A stretch of DNA of 64,000 nucleotides from Streptomyces sp. H27-H1. GTDB lineage: Bacteria; Actinomycetota; Actinomycetes; Streptomycetales; Streptomycetaceae. The stretch is taken from positions 62,001-126,000 of the forward strand of contig NZ_JAPNLJ010000005.1 in assembly GCF_026627445.1 (NCBI RefSeq), read 5' to 3'. Below, piece after piece: positions 57,477-64,000 of the stretch. Position 1 is the stretch's first letter. Each line of letters starts with the position of its first letter. Position numbers and translations under genes: made by a program. The notes beneath the pieces are model-generated. The model did not search any database. It saw only the letters and a program-made list of their open reading frames with translations, and had not been told where the DNA came from.

Positions 57477-58709
57477 TCAGCCGATGACCTTGTACCCGGC
57501 GCCGTGCAGCGCACGCGCGACCTGCGCGCAGTGCTCCGGCCCCTTCGTCTCCAGGTGCAGCTCCACCTCCACCTCCGTGAGCCCCAGCCTCGGGTCCGTC
57601 CGTACGTGGCTCACGTCCAGCACGTTCGCATCCACCACTGACAGTTCCCCCAGCAGACCTGCCAACGCCCCCGGCCGGTCGGTCACCCGCAGCCGCAGCG
57701 ACAAGTAGCGGCCGGCGGCCGCCATGCCGTGGCGCAGGATCCGCTGCAGGAGCAGCGGGTCGACGTTGCCGCCGGACAGGACGGCCACCACCGGGCCGTC
57801 CCCGTACAGTTCGGGCTCGCTCAGCAGCGCGGCCACCGGGCTGCACCCGGCCGGCTCGACCACCATCTTCGCCCGCTCCAGGCAGAGCAGGAGGGCGCTG
57901 GAGAGCGCGTCCTCCGACACCGTACGGACGTCGTCGAGCAGTTCGCCAATGATTTTGAAGGGGATGTCCCCGGGGCGGCCGACCTTGATGCCGTCCGCCA
58001 TCGTGTTCGGGTTGTCGATGGACACCGGGTGCCCGACCTTCAGCGAGGGCGGGTACGCGGCCGCCCCCGCCGCCTGCACCCCGATCACCCGGACGTCGGG
58101 GCGCAGCGCCTTCACCGCGACCGCCACCCCGGCGGCGAGCCCGCCGCCGCCGATGCCGACCAGGATCGTGCGGACCTCGGGGCACTGCTCCAGGATCTCC
58201 AGGCCGACCGTGCCCTGGCCCGCGATGATGTCGCGGTGGTCGAAGGGGTGGATGAACACCGCGCCCGTACGGTCCGCGTAGTCCTGGGCCGCGGCCAGCG
58301 TCTCGTCCACGACCTCCCCGTACATCCGCACCTCGGCGCCGTAGTCCTGGGTCGCGGCCACCTTCGGCAGGGGCGCCCCGACCGGCATGAACACGGTCGA
58401 GCGGACCCCGAGGAGCGAGGAGGCCAGCGCCACGCCCTGCGCGTGGTTGCCGGCGCTGGCGGCGACGACGCCGGCGGCGCGCTGCTCGGGGCGCAGGCCG
58501 GCGATCCGCACGTAGGCGCCGCGCAGTTTGAAGGAGCCGGTGCGCTGGAGGTTCTCGCACTTGAGGTGGACCGGGGAGCCGGTGAGCGAGGAGAGGTACC
58601 GGCTGCCCTCCATCGCGGTCACCCGGGAGACGCCGGAGAGCATCTTCTGGGCCCCCCGGATGTCGTCGAGGATGACCTGAGGGACGGGCTGCGGCACGCG
58701 GTAGTTCAT
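57477..58709 (-). CDS. ilvA: Threonine ammonia-lyase (dehydratase), 410 aa
   Basis: PLP Lys61 lies in Gly-Ser-Phe-Lys-Leu-Arg-Gly-Ala-Tyr. The Gly-Gly-Gly-Gly-Leu-Ala phosphate-binding loop and Ser-Ala-Gly-Asn-His-Ala-Gln-Gly are intact. A C-terminal ACT-like domain occupies about 330-410 (Leu-Arg-Val-Thr-Asp-Arg-Pro-Gly-Ala-Leu). The enzyme deaminates threonine to 2-oxobutanoate and ammonia. The single short regulatory domain fits the catabolic-type enzyme of about 400 residues; it could also serve isoleucine synthesis. It is monocistronic. A RidA protein for its enamine product is encoded elsewhere in the window. Confidence 0.96.
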   Translation of the reverse strand: MNYRVPQPVPQVILDDIRGAQKMLSGVSRVTAMEGSRYLSSLTGSPVHLKCENLQRTGSFKLRGAYVRIAGLRPEQRAAGVVAASAGNHAQGVALASSLLGVRSTVFMPVGAPLPKVAATQDYGAEVRMYGEVVDETLAAAQDYADRTGAVFIHPFDHRDIIAGQGTVGLEILEQCPEVRTILVGIGGGGLAAGVAVAVKALRPDVRVIGVQAAGAAAYPPSLKVGHPVSIDNPNTMADGIKVGRPGDIPFKIIGELLDDVRTVSEDALSSALLLCLERAKMVVEPAGCSPVAALLSEPELYGDGPVVAVLSGGNVDPLLLQRILRHGMAAAGRYLSLRLRVTDRPGALAGLLGELSVVDANVLDVSHVRTDPRLGLTEVEVELHLETKGPEHCAQVARALHGAGYKVIG

Positions 58710-59007
58710 TCGGCCAGTCTCGCAGCCGGTCCGCCGCGCGTTCCGCTGTGCTGGGCGGGACGGGTGAGCGGGCCGGGCCGCCGGGGGTGCGGGAGGGCCT
58801 GGCGGCGGGATACGGGAGGTGCGGGCGTCAGCGGGCGGGAAGAGCGGGCGTCAGCGGGCCCGGAAGGTCGGACGGGAGGGGTCGGCGCCCGCGGGCGGGA
58901 AGGCGGCCGCCGCAGGCGCGGGAGAGGCGGGCGGCCGGGGTGCGGGAGAGGCGGAATCTCGCCATGCGGGACGGGTCGTGGTCCCCGTTCCACCGCTGCC
59001 GTATCAG
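58710..59007. other. Gene-free G/C-rich region between ilvA and the MarR gene
   Basis: The segment is rich in GGGCGGGAA-type units; GCGGGCGTCAGCGGGC occurs twice near 58820-58858. It carries no credible gene; long open frames on both strands reflect GC bias. It ends at the MarR operator. Confidence 0.6.
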
Positions 59008-59028
59008 TTCTCGTACGAGGAGTACGAG
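59008..59028. promoter_or_regulatory. CTCGTACGAG palindrome, candidate MarR operator
   Basis: CTCGTACGAG at 59010-59019 is perfectly palindromic and is followed by a second GAGTACGAG half at 59020-59028. It lies about 66 bases before the MarR start at 59094 and is a likely autoregulatory site. Confidence 0.5.
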
Positions 59029-59093
59029 CCGTCGCACGGCCGCGTACTCTGTCCCCCATCCTTGTCGGCCCCATGCGAAGAGAGCCCACGGCC

Positions 59094-59627
59094 ATGCCCT
59101 CCACTCCGGCCAGTTCCGACCTGCCCGCGCCGGCCGGCGCGCCCGCCGAAGCCGCTCTCCTCGACGCGCTCCAGCACCAGGTGGCGGTCTTCGCCCGGCG
59201 CGCCGAGCAGACCCGCCTGGGCGGGGTCGGCCAGGCCCGCAACTCCATGGACCGGGCCGCGTACCTGCTGCTGAACCGGCTCGACCTGGAAGGCCCGATG
59301 GGCGTCAAGGCGCTCGCCGGCGGTATGGGCATCGACTCCTCCACCGTCACCCGCCAGGTCGCGCCCCTCGTCGACAGCGGCCTGGTCAAGCGGACATCGC
59401 ACCCCGAGGACGGCCGGGCCGTGGTGCTCGCGCTGTCCCCGCGCGGGCTGGCGCGGCTGGAGGAGGTCCGTTCCTCGCGGCGCGAGCTGATGGCCCGGGT
59501 GACGGACGGTTGGATCGAGGAGGAGCGCGAGTCGTTCACCGCTCTGCTGACCCGTTTCAACGTCTCGCTGTCCGAGCTGATGTCGGCCGGCGCCGAGCCC
59601 GGTTCCGAGGCCGGCCCCGCCTCCTGA
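59094..59627 (+). CDS. MarR-family transcriptional regulator, 177 aa
   Basis: The winged-helix domain spans about residues 25-150: Ala-Ala-Tyr-Leu-Leu-Leu-Asn-Arg-Leu, Gly-Ile-Asp-Ser-Ser-Thr-Val-Thr-Arg-Gln-Val (recognition helix) and the wing His-Pro-Glu-Asp-Gly-Arg-Ala. A proline/alanine-rich N-terminal part precedes it. An in-frame ATG at 59073 is a possible longer start. It probably regulates itself and the downstream sigma-like gene. The neighbouring ABC exporter at 55383-57259 could be a target, but no shared site was found. Confidence 0.92.
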   Translation: MPSTPASSDLPAPAGAPAEAALLDALQHQVAVFARRAEQTRLGGVGQARNSMDRAAYLLLNRLDLEGPMGVKALAGGMGIDSSTVTRQVAPLVDSGLVKRTSHPEDGRAVVLALSPRGLARLEEVRSSRRELMARVTDGWIEEERESFTALLTRFNVSLSELMSAGAEPGSEAGPAS

Positions 59628-59665
59628 CGCCCGACCCCTTCCGGGTCGGTCCGCCTGGCCGCACT

Positions 59666-60151
59666 ATGTGGATTGTGGACCACGGCCCGGGCCCCTACGC
59701 GGAGTTCGAAGCCTTCGTCGCGGGTGCGGCGGGGCGGCTCCTGCGCGTCGCGATCCTGCTGACGGCGGAGCCCGCGACGACCGCGGCCGACGCCCCGGCC
59801 GCCCGCGGACTGCTCGGCGGCGCGCTGGCCCGTACCTACGCGAACTGGCGCAGGCTGCGCGGGGACGACCCGTACGACTACACGCGCCAGGAGCTGTGCG
59901 CCGCCTTCGCGCGCACCGGCCGCCGCCACCACGGGGGCAGCGGGGTGCTCGCGCGGCTGGGTCCGCTGGAGCGGCTCGTCGTGGTGCTGCGGCTCTACGA
60001 AGGGGTCGCGGAGGAGGTCACGGCGGCGCAGCTGGGGCTGGCGCCCGAGCGGCTGCGCGCCCTGTGCGACCGGGCCGTGGGCGAACTGCGCTCCCGCCCC
60101 GGCGCCGATCCCGGACCACGCCCGGACAAGCGCGGGCAGGAGGCGGCATGA
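59666..60151 (+). CDS. Sigma factor-like HTH protein, 161 aa
   Basis: ATG at 59666 has no ribosome site and is 38 bases after the MarR stop, so it may be leaderless or coupled. An N-terminal segment (Tyr-Ala-Glu-Phe-Glu-Ala-Phe-Val-Ala) and the Leu-Arg-Val-Ala-Ile-Leu-Leu-Thr sequence resemble region 2 of SigE-type ECF factors, and a region-4-like HTH lies at about 105-145 (Leu-Glu-Arg-Leu-Val-Val-Val-Leu, Ala-Gln-Leu-Gly-Leu-Ala-Pro-Glu-Arg-Leu). The usual Asp-Ala-Glu-Asp motif is lost, so it is a divergent or non-functional ECF relative. The stop overlaps the next start. Confidence 0.65.
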   Translation: MWIVDHGPGPYAEFEAFVAGAAGRLLRVAILLTAEPATTAADAPAARGLLGGALARTYANWRRLRGDDPYDYTRQELCAAFARTGRRHHGGSGVLARLGPLERLVVVLRLYEGVAEEVTAAQLGLAPERLRALCDRAVGELRSRPGADPGPRPDKRGQEAA

Positions 60152-60390
60152 GTCCCGCCGATCCCAGGGAAGCCCAGGTCAAGCAGCTGTTGGAGGGCCC
60201 GTACCCGGCGGTGCCGCCCGATCTGGCGGCGGGCGCGGCGGCCCGCGGCGACCGGCTGCTGCGGCGTCGCAGGGTCGTGCACCGGATCGGCTGGGTCCTG
60301 CTGTGGGCGGCGGTGGTGGCCTTCGTGGTGTGGGCCTCGCTGACCCGGGCGTGGACGCCGCCGTCGAGCGAGGTCTCCCCGCCCTGGTAG
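60148..60390 (+). CDS. Small single-pass membrane protein, possible anti-sigma partner, 80 aa
   Basis: The ATG overlaps the sigma-like stop (ATGA) with AGGAGGCGGC as ribosome site. An Arg-rich cytoplasmic part with Asp-Arg-Leu-Leu-Arg-Arg-Arg-Arg-Val precedes one membrane helix at about 47-67 (Ile-Gly-Trp-Val-Leu-Leu-Trp-Ala-Ala-Val-Val) and a short outer tail. No zinc motif of anti-sigma factors is seen. The coupled order suggests that it anchors or holds the sigma-like protein. Confidence 0.65.
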   Translation: MSPADPREAQVKQLLEGPYPAVPPDLAAGAAARGDRLLRRRRVVHRIGWVLLWAAVVAFVVWASLTRAWTPPSSEVSPPW

Positions 60391-60534
60391 GCGGCCGGCG
60401 GGTACGCGGCCCCGCCCGGAGCCGGGGTCTGCGGCTCGGGACGGGGGCGCGTGGCTTCGTACGCCCGCCGGTGGTGGTGCGCAGGGGCGACCCTGCGACC
60501 GGCCGGCCAGCTGGCGGGCCGGCCGGCGGAGTTG

Positions 60535-61692
60535 CTAACCCAGCGCCTGCGTCAGGTCGGCCAGCAGGTCGTCGATGTTCTCGATGCCGACCGACAGGCG
60601 GACCAGGTCGCCCGGCACCTCCAGGGCCGAGCCGGCCACCGAGGCGTGGGTCATGCGGCCCGGGTGCTCGATGAGGGACTCGACGCCGCCGAGGGACTCG
60701 CCCAGCGTGAAGATCTTGGTGCGGTCGCAGATCGCGACCGCCTCTTCCTCTCCGCCGGTGACGCGGAAGGAGATCATGCCGCCGAAGTTGCGCATCTGCT
60801 TGGCGGCGATCTCGTGGCCCGGGTGCTCGGGCAGGCCCGGGTAGAGGACCTTGTGGACCTTGGGGTGGCGGGTCAGCAGTTCGGCGATCTTGCCCGCGTT
60901 CTCCGCGTGCCGGTCCATGCGGACGGCGAGCGTCTTGATGCCGCGCAGCACCAGCCAGGAGTCGAAGGGTCCGGCGACGGCGCCCATGGCGTTCTGGTGG
61001 TAGGCCAGTTCCTCGCCCAGCGCCGCGTCGGCGGCGACGAGCGCGCCGCCGACGACGTCGGAGTGGCCGCCCATGTACTTGGTGAGCGAGTGCACGACCA
61101 CGTCCGCGCCGAGCGCGATGGGTTGCTGGAGGTAGGGGGACGCGAAGGTGTTGTCCACGACCAGCTTGGCGCCGGCGGTCCGCGCGATATCGGCGACGAG
61201 CGCGATGTCGGTGATGCCGAGCAGCGGGTTGGACGGGGTCTCGACCCAGATGACCTTGGTCTTCGGGGTGAGGGCGGCGCGTACGGACGCCGGGTCGGAG
61301 GTGTCGGCGACCGACCACTCGACGCCCCAGCGGGAGACGACCTTCGCGAAGAGGCGGAAGGTGCCGCCGTAGGCGTCGTTCGGGATGACCACGTGGTCGC
61401 CCGGGGAGAGCAGCGTGCGCAGCAGGCAGTCCTCGGCGGCGAGCCCGGACGCGAAGGCGAGGCCGCGCCGGCCGCCCTCCAGCGCCGCGAGGTTCTCCTC
61501 CAGCGCGGTACGGGTCGGGTTGCCGCTGCGGCTGTACTCGTAGCCGCCGCGCAGTCCGCCGACGCCGTCCTGCTTGTACGTGGACACCTGGTAGATCGGG
61601 GGTACGACCGCGCCGGTCAGCGGGTCCGCCGTATTGCCCGCGTGGATGGCGCGGGTCTCGAAGCTCTGGTGCTCGTGGCTGTGGTCGCTCAT
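60535..61692 (-). CDS. metB: Cystathionine gamma-synthase, 385 aa
   Basis: A Cys/Met-metabolism PLP enzyme with Lys205 in Ser-Leu-Thr-Lys-Tyr-Met-Gly-Gly-His, Tyr/Arg in Tyr-Glu-Tyr-Ser-Arg-Ser-Gly-Asn-Pro-Thr, and Asp in Val-Val-Asp-Asn-Thr-Phe. The length and motif layout fit cystathionine gamma-synthase; some relatives act as gamma-lyases, which cannot be separated here. It would make cystathionine from O-acyl-homoserine and cysteine for methionine synthesis. It is monocistronic. Its ATG is 149 bases from the divergent gene at 61842. Confidence 0.95.
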   Translation of the reverse strand: MSDHSHEHQSFETRAIHAGNTADPLTGAVVPPIYQVSTYKQDGVGGLRGGYEYSRSGNPTRTALEENLAALEGGRRGLAFASGLAAEDCLLRTLLSPGDHVVIPNDAYGGTFRLFAKVVSRWGVEWSVADTSDPASVRAALTPKTKVIWVETPSNPLLGITDIALVADIARTAGAKLVVDNTFASPYLQQPIALGADVVVHSLTKYMGGHSDVVGGALVAADAALGEELAYHQNAMGAVAGPFDSWLVLRGIKTLAVRMDRHAENAGKIAELLTRHPKVHKVLYPGLPEHPGHEIAAKQMRNFGGMISFRVTGGEEEAVAICDRTKIFTLGESLGGVESLIEHPGRMTHASVAGSALEVPGDLVRLSVGIENIDDLLADLTQALG

Positions 61693-61841
61693 GGCCCGAT
61701 GCTATGCCCCGTCCGGACCTGGCGCGGCCCCGCCCGCGGGGTGCCCGGCGCGGGTCCGCCGGGAGACCGTTTCGCATCCTCCTTTGCCTCCTCCTTGCCG
61801 CCTATTGGCCTTTCCCGGGGTGGGTCTGGTTCGCTGGGGGG

Positions 61842-62948
61842 ATGGAGATTCTGTGGTTCCTGCTCGCGATGGCGCTGCTCTTGGCCGCCGTCGGACCGTT
61901 CCTGCGGCGCAGGCGCGGCGGACTGCGCCTGGTCGCGCCCGGGAGCCCGGACGCCGCCGACCCGGCGGACTACGGATTCGCCCTCCAGGAAGAGCTCGAC
62001 ATCCGGATCCCCGGCCCCGACCAGGACCTGATGGACGCCCTCGAGAACGTGCGGCGGACCGGGCAGTGGCAGGCCGCCTCCCAGCTGCTGGCCGGCACCG
62101 CCCGGGAGGGTGAGGTGCGCTGGCAGCGCGTCCAGGCCTTCGCCGGCTCGGCGGCGCTGGAGCTGGCCCGGGAGCCCAGGGCGGGCGCCGGGTGGCTGAA
62201 GGCGTGGCGGCTGGAGGCCCCGAAGGACGCGGGCGGTGCCCAGGTCCACGCGGAGCTGCTGGCGCAGCAGATGTGGCGGCGCCCGGAGGGCATGAGCGAG
62301 GCCGATGTCCGGATCATCGCGGAGGAGGCCCGGGAGTCCTGCGCCAAGGCCGCGCTGCTGGCCCCGGGCGACCCGGTCCCGTACGTCGTCGAGCTGGGCG
62401 TCGCCCGCATGCTGCACTACCCGGAGCCCGAGTACGACGCACTGTGGGCGAAGATCATCGACAGGGCCCCGCAGCACATGGGCGCGCACCTGGCGGCGCT
62501 GAACTACTGGTGCGAGAAGTGGCACGGCTCCCGCGAGAAGGCCGACGCCTTCACCCACCACGCGGCGGCCCGCGACCCGCAGGGCTCGCTCCTCGCGGCG
62601 CTCCCCCTCTTCGCGCTCTACGAGCACATCCCCGACGTGGTCCTGATCCGCAGCTTCCACCAGAGCGCGACCGTCACCCGGGCGGTGGAGGGCGCCCTGT
62701 ACGCGGTCCACAGCGCGCGTCCCGACGACCCGATGCTGGCGCACGTACGCCACCTCCTGCTCCTCTTCCTGGTCGGCGGCGAACGCTGGGCCGAGGCCAT
62801 GGACCAGATCCGCCACATCGACGGCTACGTCGGCGCCCTCCCCTGGTCGGCCGACCCGGACCCGGCGGCCTCGTACGCGGTCTACCGCGCCCTGGCCGTC
62901 GCGGGCTACGAAGCCAACGGCGGCTCCCCGGCGACGCTGCCGCACTGA
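61842..62948 (+). CDS. Conserved membrane-anchored helical-repeat protein, 368 aa
   Basis: GGGGG precedes the ATG. One N-terminal helix (residues about 3-20, Leu-Trp-Phe-Leu-Leu-Ala-Met-Ala-Leu) leads to a cytoplasmic all-helical domain: Leu-Met-Asp-Ala-Leu-Glu-Asn-Val, Ala-Ala-Ser-Gln-Leu-Leu-Ala, then Leu-Leu-Leu-Leu-Phe-Leu-Val-Gly-Gly, and Asp-Arg-Ala-Pro-Gln-His-Met-Gly-Ala-His. The spacing suggests TPR-like helical hairpins. I recognise no named family (DUF4034-like features at best). It is monocistronic, with a mild upstream region divergent from metB. Confidence 0.75.
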   Translation: MEILWFLLAMALLLAAVGPFLRRRRGGLRLVAPGSPDAADPADYGFALQEELDIRIPGPDQDLMDALENVRRTGQWQAASQLLAGTAREGEVRWQRVQAFAGSAALELAREPRAGAGWLKAWRLEAPKDAGGAQVHAELLAQQMWRRPEGMSEADVRIIAEEARESCAKAALLAPGDPVPYVVELGVARMLHYPEPEYDALWAKIIDRAPQHMGAHLAALNYWCEKWHGSREKADAFTHHAAARDPQGSLLAALPLFALYEHIPDVVLIRSFHQSATVTRAVEGALYAVHSARPDDPMLAHVRHLLLLFLVGGERWAEAMDQIRHIDGYVGALPWSADPDPAASYAVYRALAVAGYEANGGSPATLPH

Positions 62949-63025
62949 CGGCGACGGAGCGGCGGCCGGAGGGGGAATCCCGGCCCGTCGTTCCCCGTTA
63001 TCGGTAGACCACGAGGAGGCCATCC

Positions 63026-63691
63026 ATGTTTTCGTACCGCCGCACGCCCGAGCTCCCCACCCGCGAGGAAGCCCTGACCGGCCGCGCGGAGCCGCTTTTC
63101 GCACTGCCCGCCGTACACACCGTGCTCGGCAACCCGCTCGCGGGCCCCTACCCCGCCCACCTGCACGTCGCGGACTTCGGCCTCGGCTGTTTCTGGGGTG
63201 CCGAGCGCAAGTTCTGGCAGACCCCGGGGGTGTGGACCACGCTCGCCGGGTACCAGGGCGGCTTCACCGAGAATCCGACCTACGAGGAGGTGTGCTCGGG
63301 CGGCACGGGTCACACGGAGGTCGTCCGGGTCGTCTTCGACCCGTCGCTGGTCTCCTACGAGGCCCTGCTGAAGCTGTTCTGGGAGTCCCACGACCCCACC
63401 CAGGGCTTCCGCCAGGGCAACGACGTCGGCACCCAGTACCGCTCGGCGGCCTACACCCACTCCGCCGCCGACCAGGCCACCGCCGAAGCCTCCCGCGAGG
63501 CCTACCAGCGCGTGCTGACCGGCTCCGGCTACGGCAAGATCAGCACGGCCGTACTGCCCGCGGCGGAGCGGCCCTTCTGGCCTGCGGAAGCGCACCACCA
63601 GCAGTACCTCGACAAGAACCCCGGCGGCTACTGCGGCATCGGCGGCACCGGTGTCTCCTGCCCGGTCGGCGTGGCCCGCGGCGACGGCTGA
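63026..63691 (+). CDS. msrA: Peptide-methionine (S)-S-oxide reductase MsrA, 221 aa
   Basis: GAGGAGGCCATCC precedes the ATG. The catalytic Cys55 is in Gly-Cys-Phe-Trp-Gly-Ala-Glu, and the resolving Cys in Gly-Tyr-Cys-Gly-Ile and a last Cys near Val-Ser-Cys at the C terminus are present. Conserved Thr-Gly-His-Thr-Glu-Val and Gln-Tyr-Arg-Ser-Ala support it. The enzyme repairs methionine S-sulfoxide in proteins. It is monocistronic, ending in a palindromic terminator. Confidence 0.97.
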   Translation: MFSYRRTPELPTREEALTGRAEPLFALPAVHTVLGNPLAGPYPAHLHVADFGLGCFWGAERKFWQTPGVWTTLAGYQGGFTENPTYEEVCSGGTGHTEVVRVVFDPSLVSYEALLKLFWESHDPTQGFRQGNDVGTQYRSAAYTHSAADQATAEASREAYQRVLTGSGYGKISTAVLPAAERPFWPAEAHHQQYLDKNPGGYCGIGGTGVSCPVGVARGDG

Positions 63692-63702
63692 GGGTCCGGG
63701 AG

Positions 63703-63724
63703 ACGGAGCCCCCGGGGGCTCCGT
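63703..63724. terminator. 22-base perfect palindrome behind msrA
   Basis: ACGGAGCCCCC-GGGGGCTCCGT at 63703-63724 has 11-base arms and no separate loop. It lies between convergent msrA and the sulfatase remnant and may terminate both. Confidence 0.65.
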
Positions 63725-63737
63725 CGTGCGCGGGGGC

Positions 63738-63991
63738 TCAGGCCGGCGTCACCCGGGCCCGCGCCCACGAGGTGTGGCCGAAGGCGGAGTTCGCGTTCGC
63801 GTCCTCCACCACCAGGTGGAGGAGCCCAGGTCGCCGTAGCCGAGGTCGTCGGCCAGGATCACCACGAGGTTCGGCGGTGTCTGCGGTTCGGCGACGGCGG
63901 CTGCCTGCGCGGGCGGGACGAGCTGCGGGAAGGTCGCCAGGCCGGTGGCGGCGGCCGCGGAACCCGCGAGGAAGTGGCGGCGGCTGGGCAT
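63738..63991 (-). pseudogene. Sulfatase remnant fused by deletion to the tail of an NPCBM-type protein
   Basis: The ATG at 63991 opens a Tat signal peptide (Arg-Arg-His-Phe-Leu-Ala-Gly) and, after the cut site, the start of a sulfatase domain with Val-Val-Ile-Leu-Ala-Asp-Asp-Leu-Gly-Tyr-Gly-Asp, the first metal-binding strand. The catalytic Cys/Ser motif is missing: the frame then shifts and reads into unrelated sequence. Another frame at 63738-63820 encodes Leu-Val-Val-Glu-Asp-Ala-Asn-Ala-Asn-Ser-Ala-Phe, like the C terminus of an NPCBM carbohydrate-binding domain. A deletion joining two genes fits best. Confidence 0.6.
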
Positions 63992-64000
63992 GGCGGAATC

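Noticed and set aside
1..64000. CRISPR array, rRNA operon, IS element or biosynthetic gene cluster core
   Set aside because: No spaced direct repeats, no transposase or integrase, no rRNA-like sequence and no PKS/NRPS-type modules were seen.

Overview
The window is high-GC DNA with strong G/C preference at third codon positions, GTG and TTG starts, and a gene set typical of a Streptomyces chromosome. Markers are mycothiol S-conjugate amidase (mca), DUF4307, GTP-dependent PEP carboxykinase, a whiJ/abaA-type trio, an ECF42/DGPF pair and a DasR-like operator. No CRISPR array, rRNA, intact tRNA, insertion sequence or replication origin is evident. All calls come from reading the sequence; no database search was run.

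Layout. 1-3134: the tail of an SGNH esterase, a DnaJ-homologue-domain protein, a DUF2975/XRE pair with its own operator, and a TetR/NTF2-like divergent pair sharing twin palindromic operators. 3523-5016: a secreted collagen-like protein ending in an SH3b domain, flanked by G-rich low-complexity DNA. 5340-6904: a YCII (DGPF) protein and ECF42 sigma factor behind a candidate autoregulated promoter. 7001-10831: a lipoprotein, an ATPase/HTH/small-protein trio and a DIP1984-family protein. 11131-22226 (minus): a Tad/Flp pilus locus with pilin, pseudopilins, TadA/B/C, TadZ, CpaB, an embedded two-component system, a lipoprotein and an OmpA-domain protein. 22576-27679: a GH18 chitinase with a DasR-like site, an M14 carboxypeptidase and a Ser/Thr kinase. 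27755-31998: a divergent D-amino-acid catabolic locus (IclR and RidA; D-serine-dehydratase-like enzyme and D-aminoacylase). 32021-37745: YdcF, a macro-domain protein, a GlcNAc-type PTS EIIC, a lone DeoR HTH, an alanine-type aminotransferase and small conserved proteins.

37874-43149: a stress-type cassette with an anchored binding protein, TelA, a lipoprotein fusing a solute-binding domain to a VWA domain, and an XpaC-like membrane protein, with a divergent membrane protein. 43216-49527: PEP carboxykinase, a hemolysin-III-type membrane protein, a DUF255 thioredoxin-fold protein, and DUF3515 and DUF4344 proteins. 49625-52894: a membrane-anchored STAND ATPase with TPRs. 52989-55240: mca, DUF4307 and greA. 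55383-63991: a DrrAB-type ABC exporter, threonine dehydratase, MarR, a sigma-like/anti-sigma-like pair, cystathionine gamma-synthase, a conserved membrane-anchored protein, msrA, and a deletion-fused sulfatase remnant at the right edge.

The genes likely to work together are the Tad pilus locus with its two-component system; chitinase and GlcNAc PTS in chitin use; D-aminoacylase, D-amino-acid dehydratase and RidA in D-amino-acid breakdown; and the TelA/XpaC/VWA operon. The least explained parts are the TelA/VWA cassette, the STAND protein, the collagen-like secreted protein and several perfect palindromes that look like operators.
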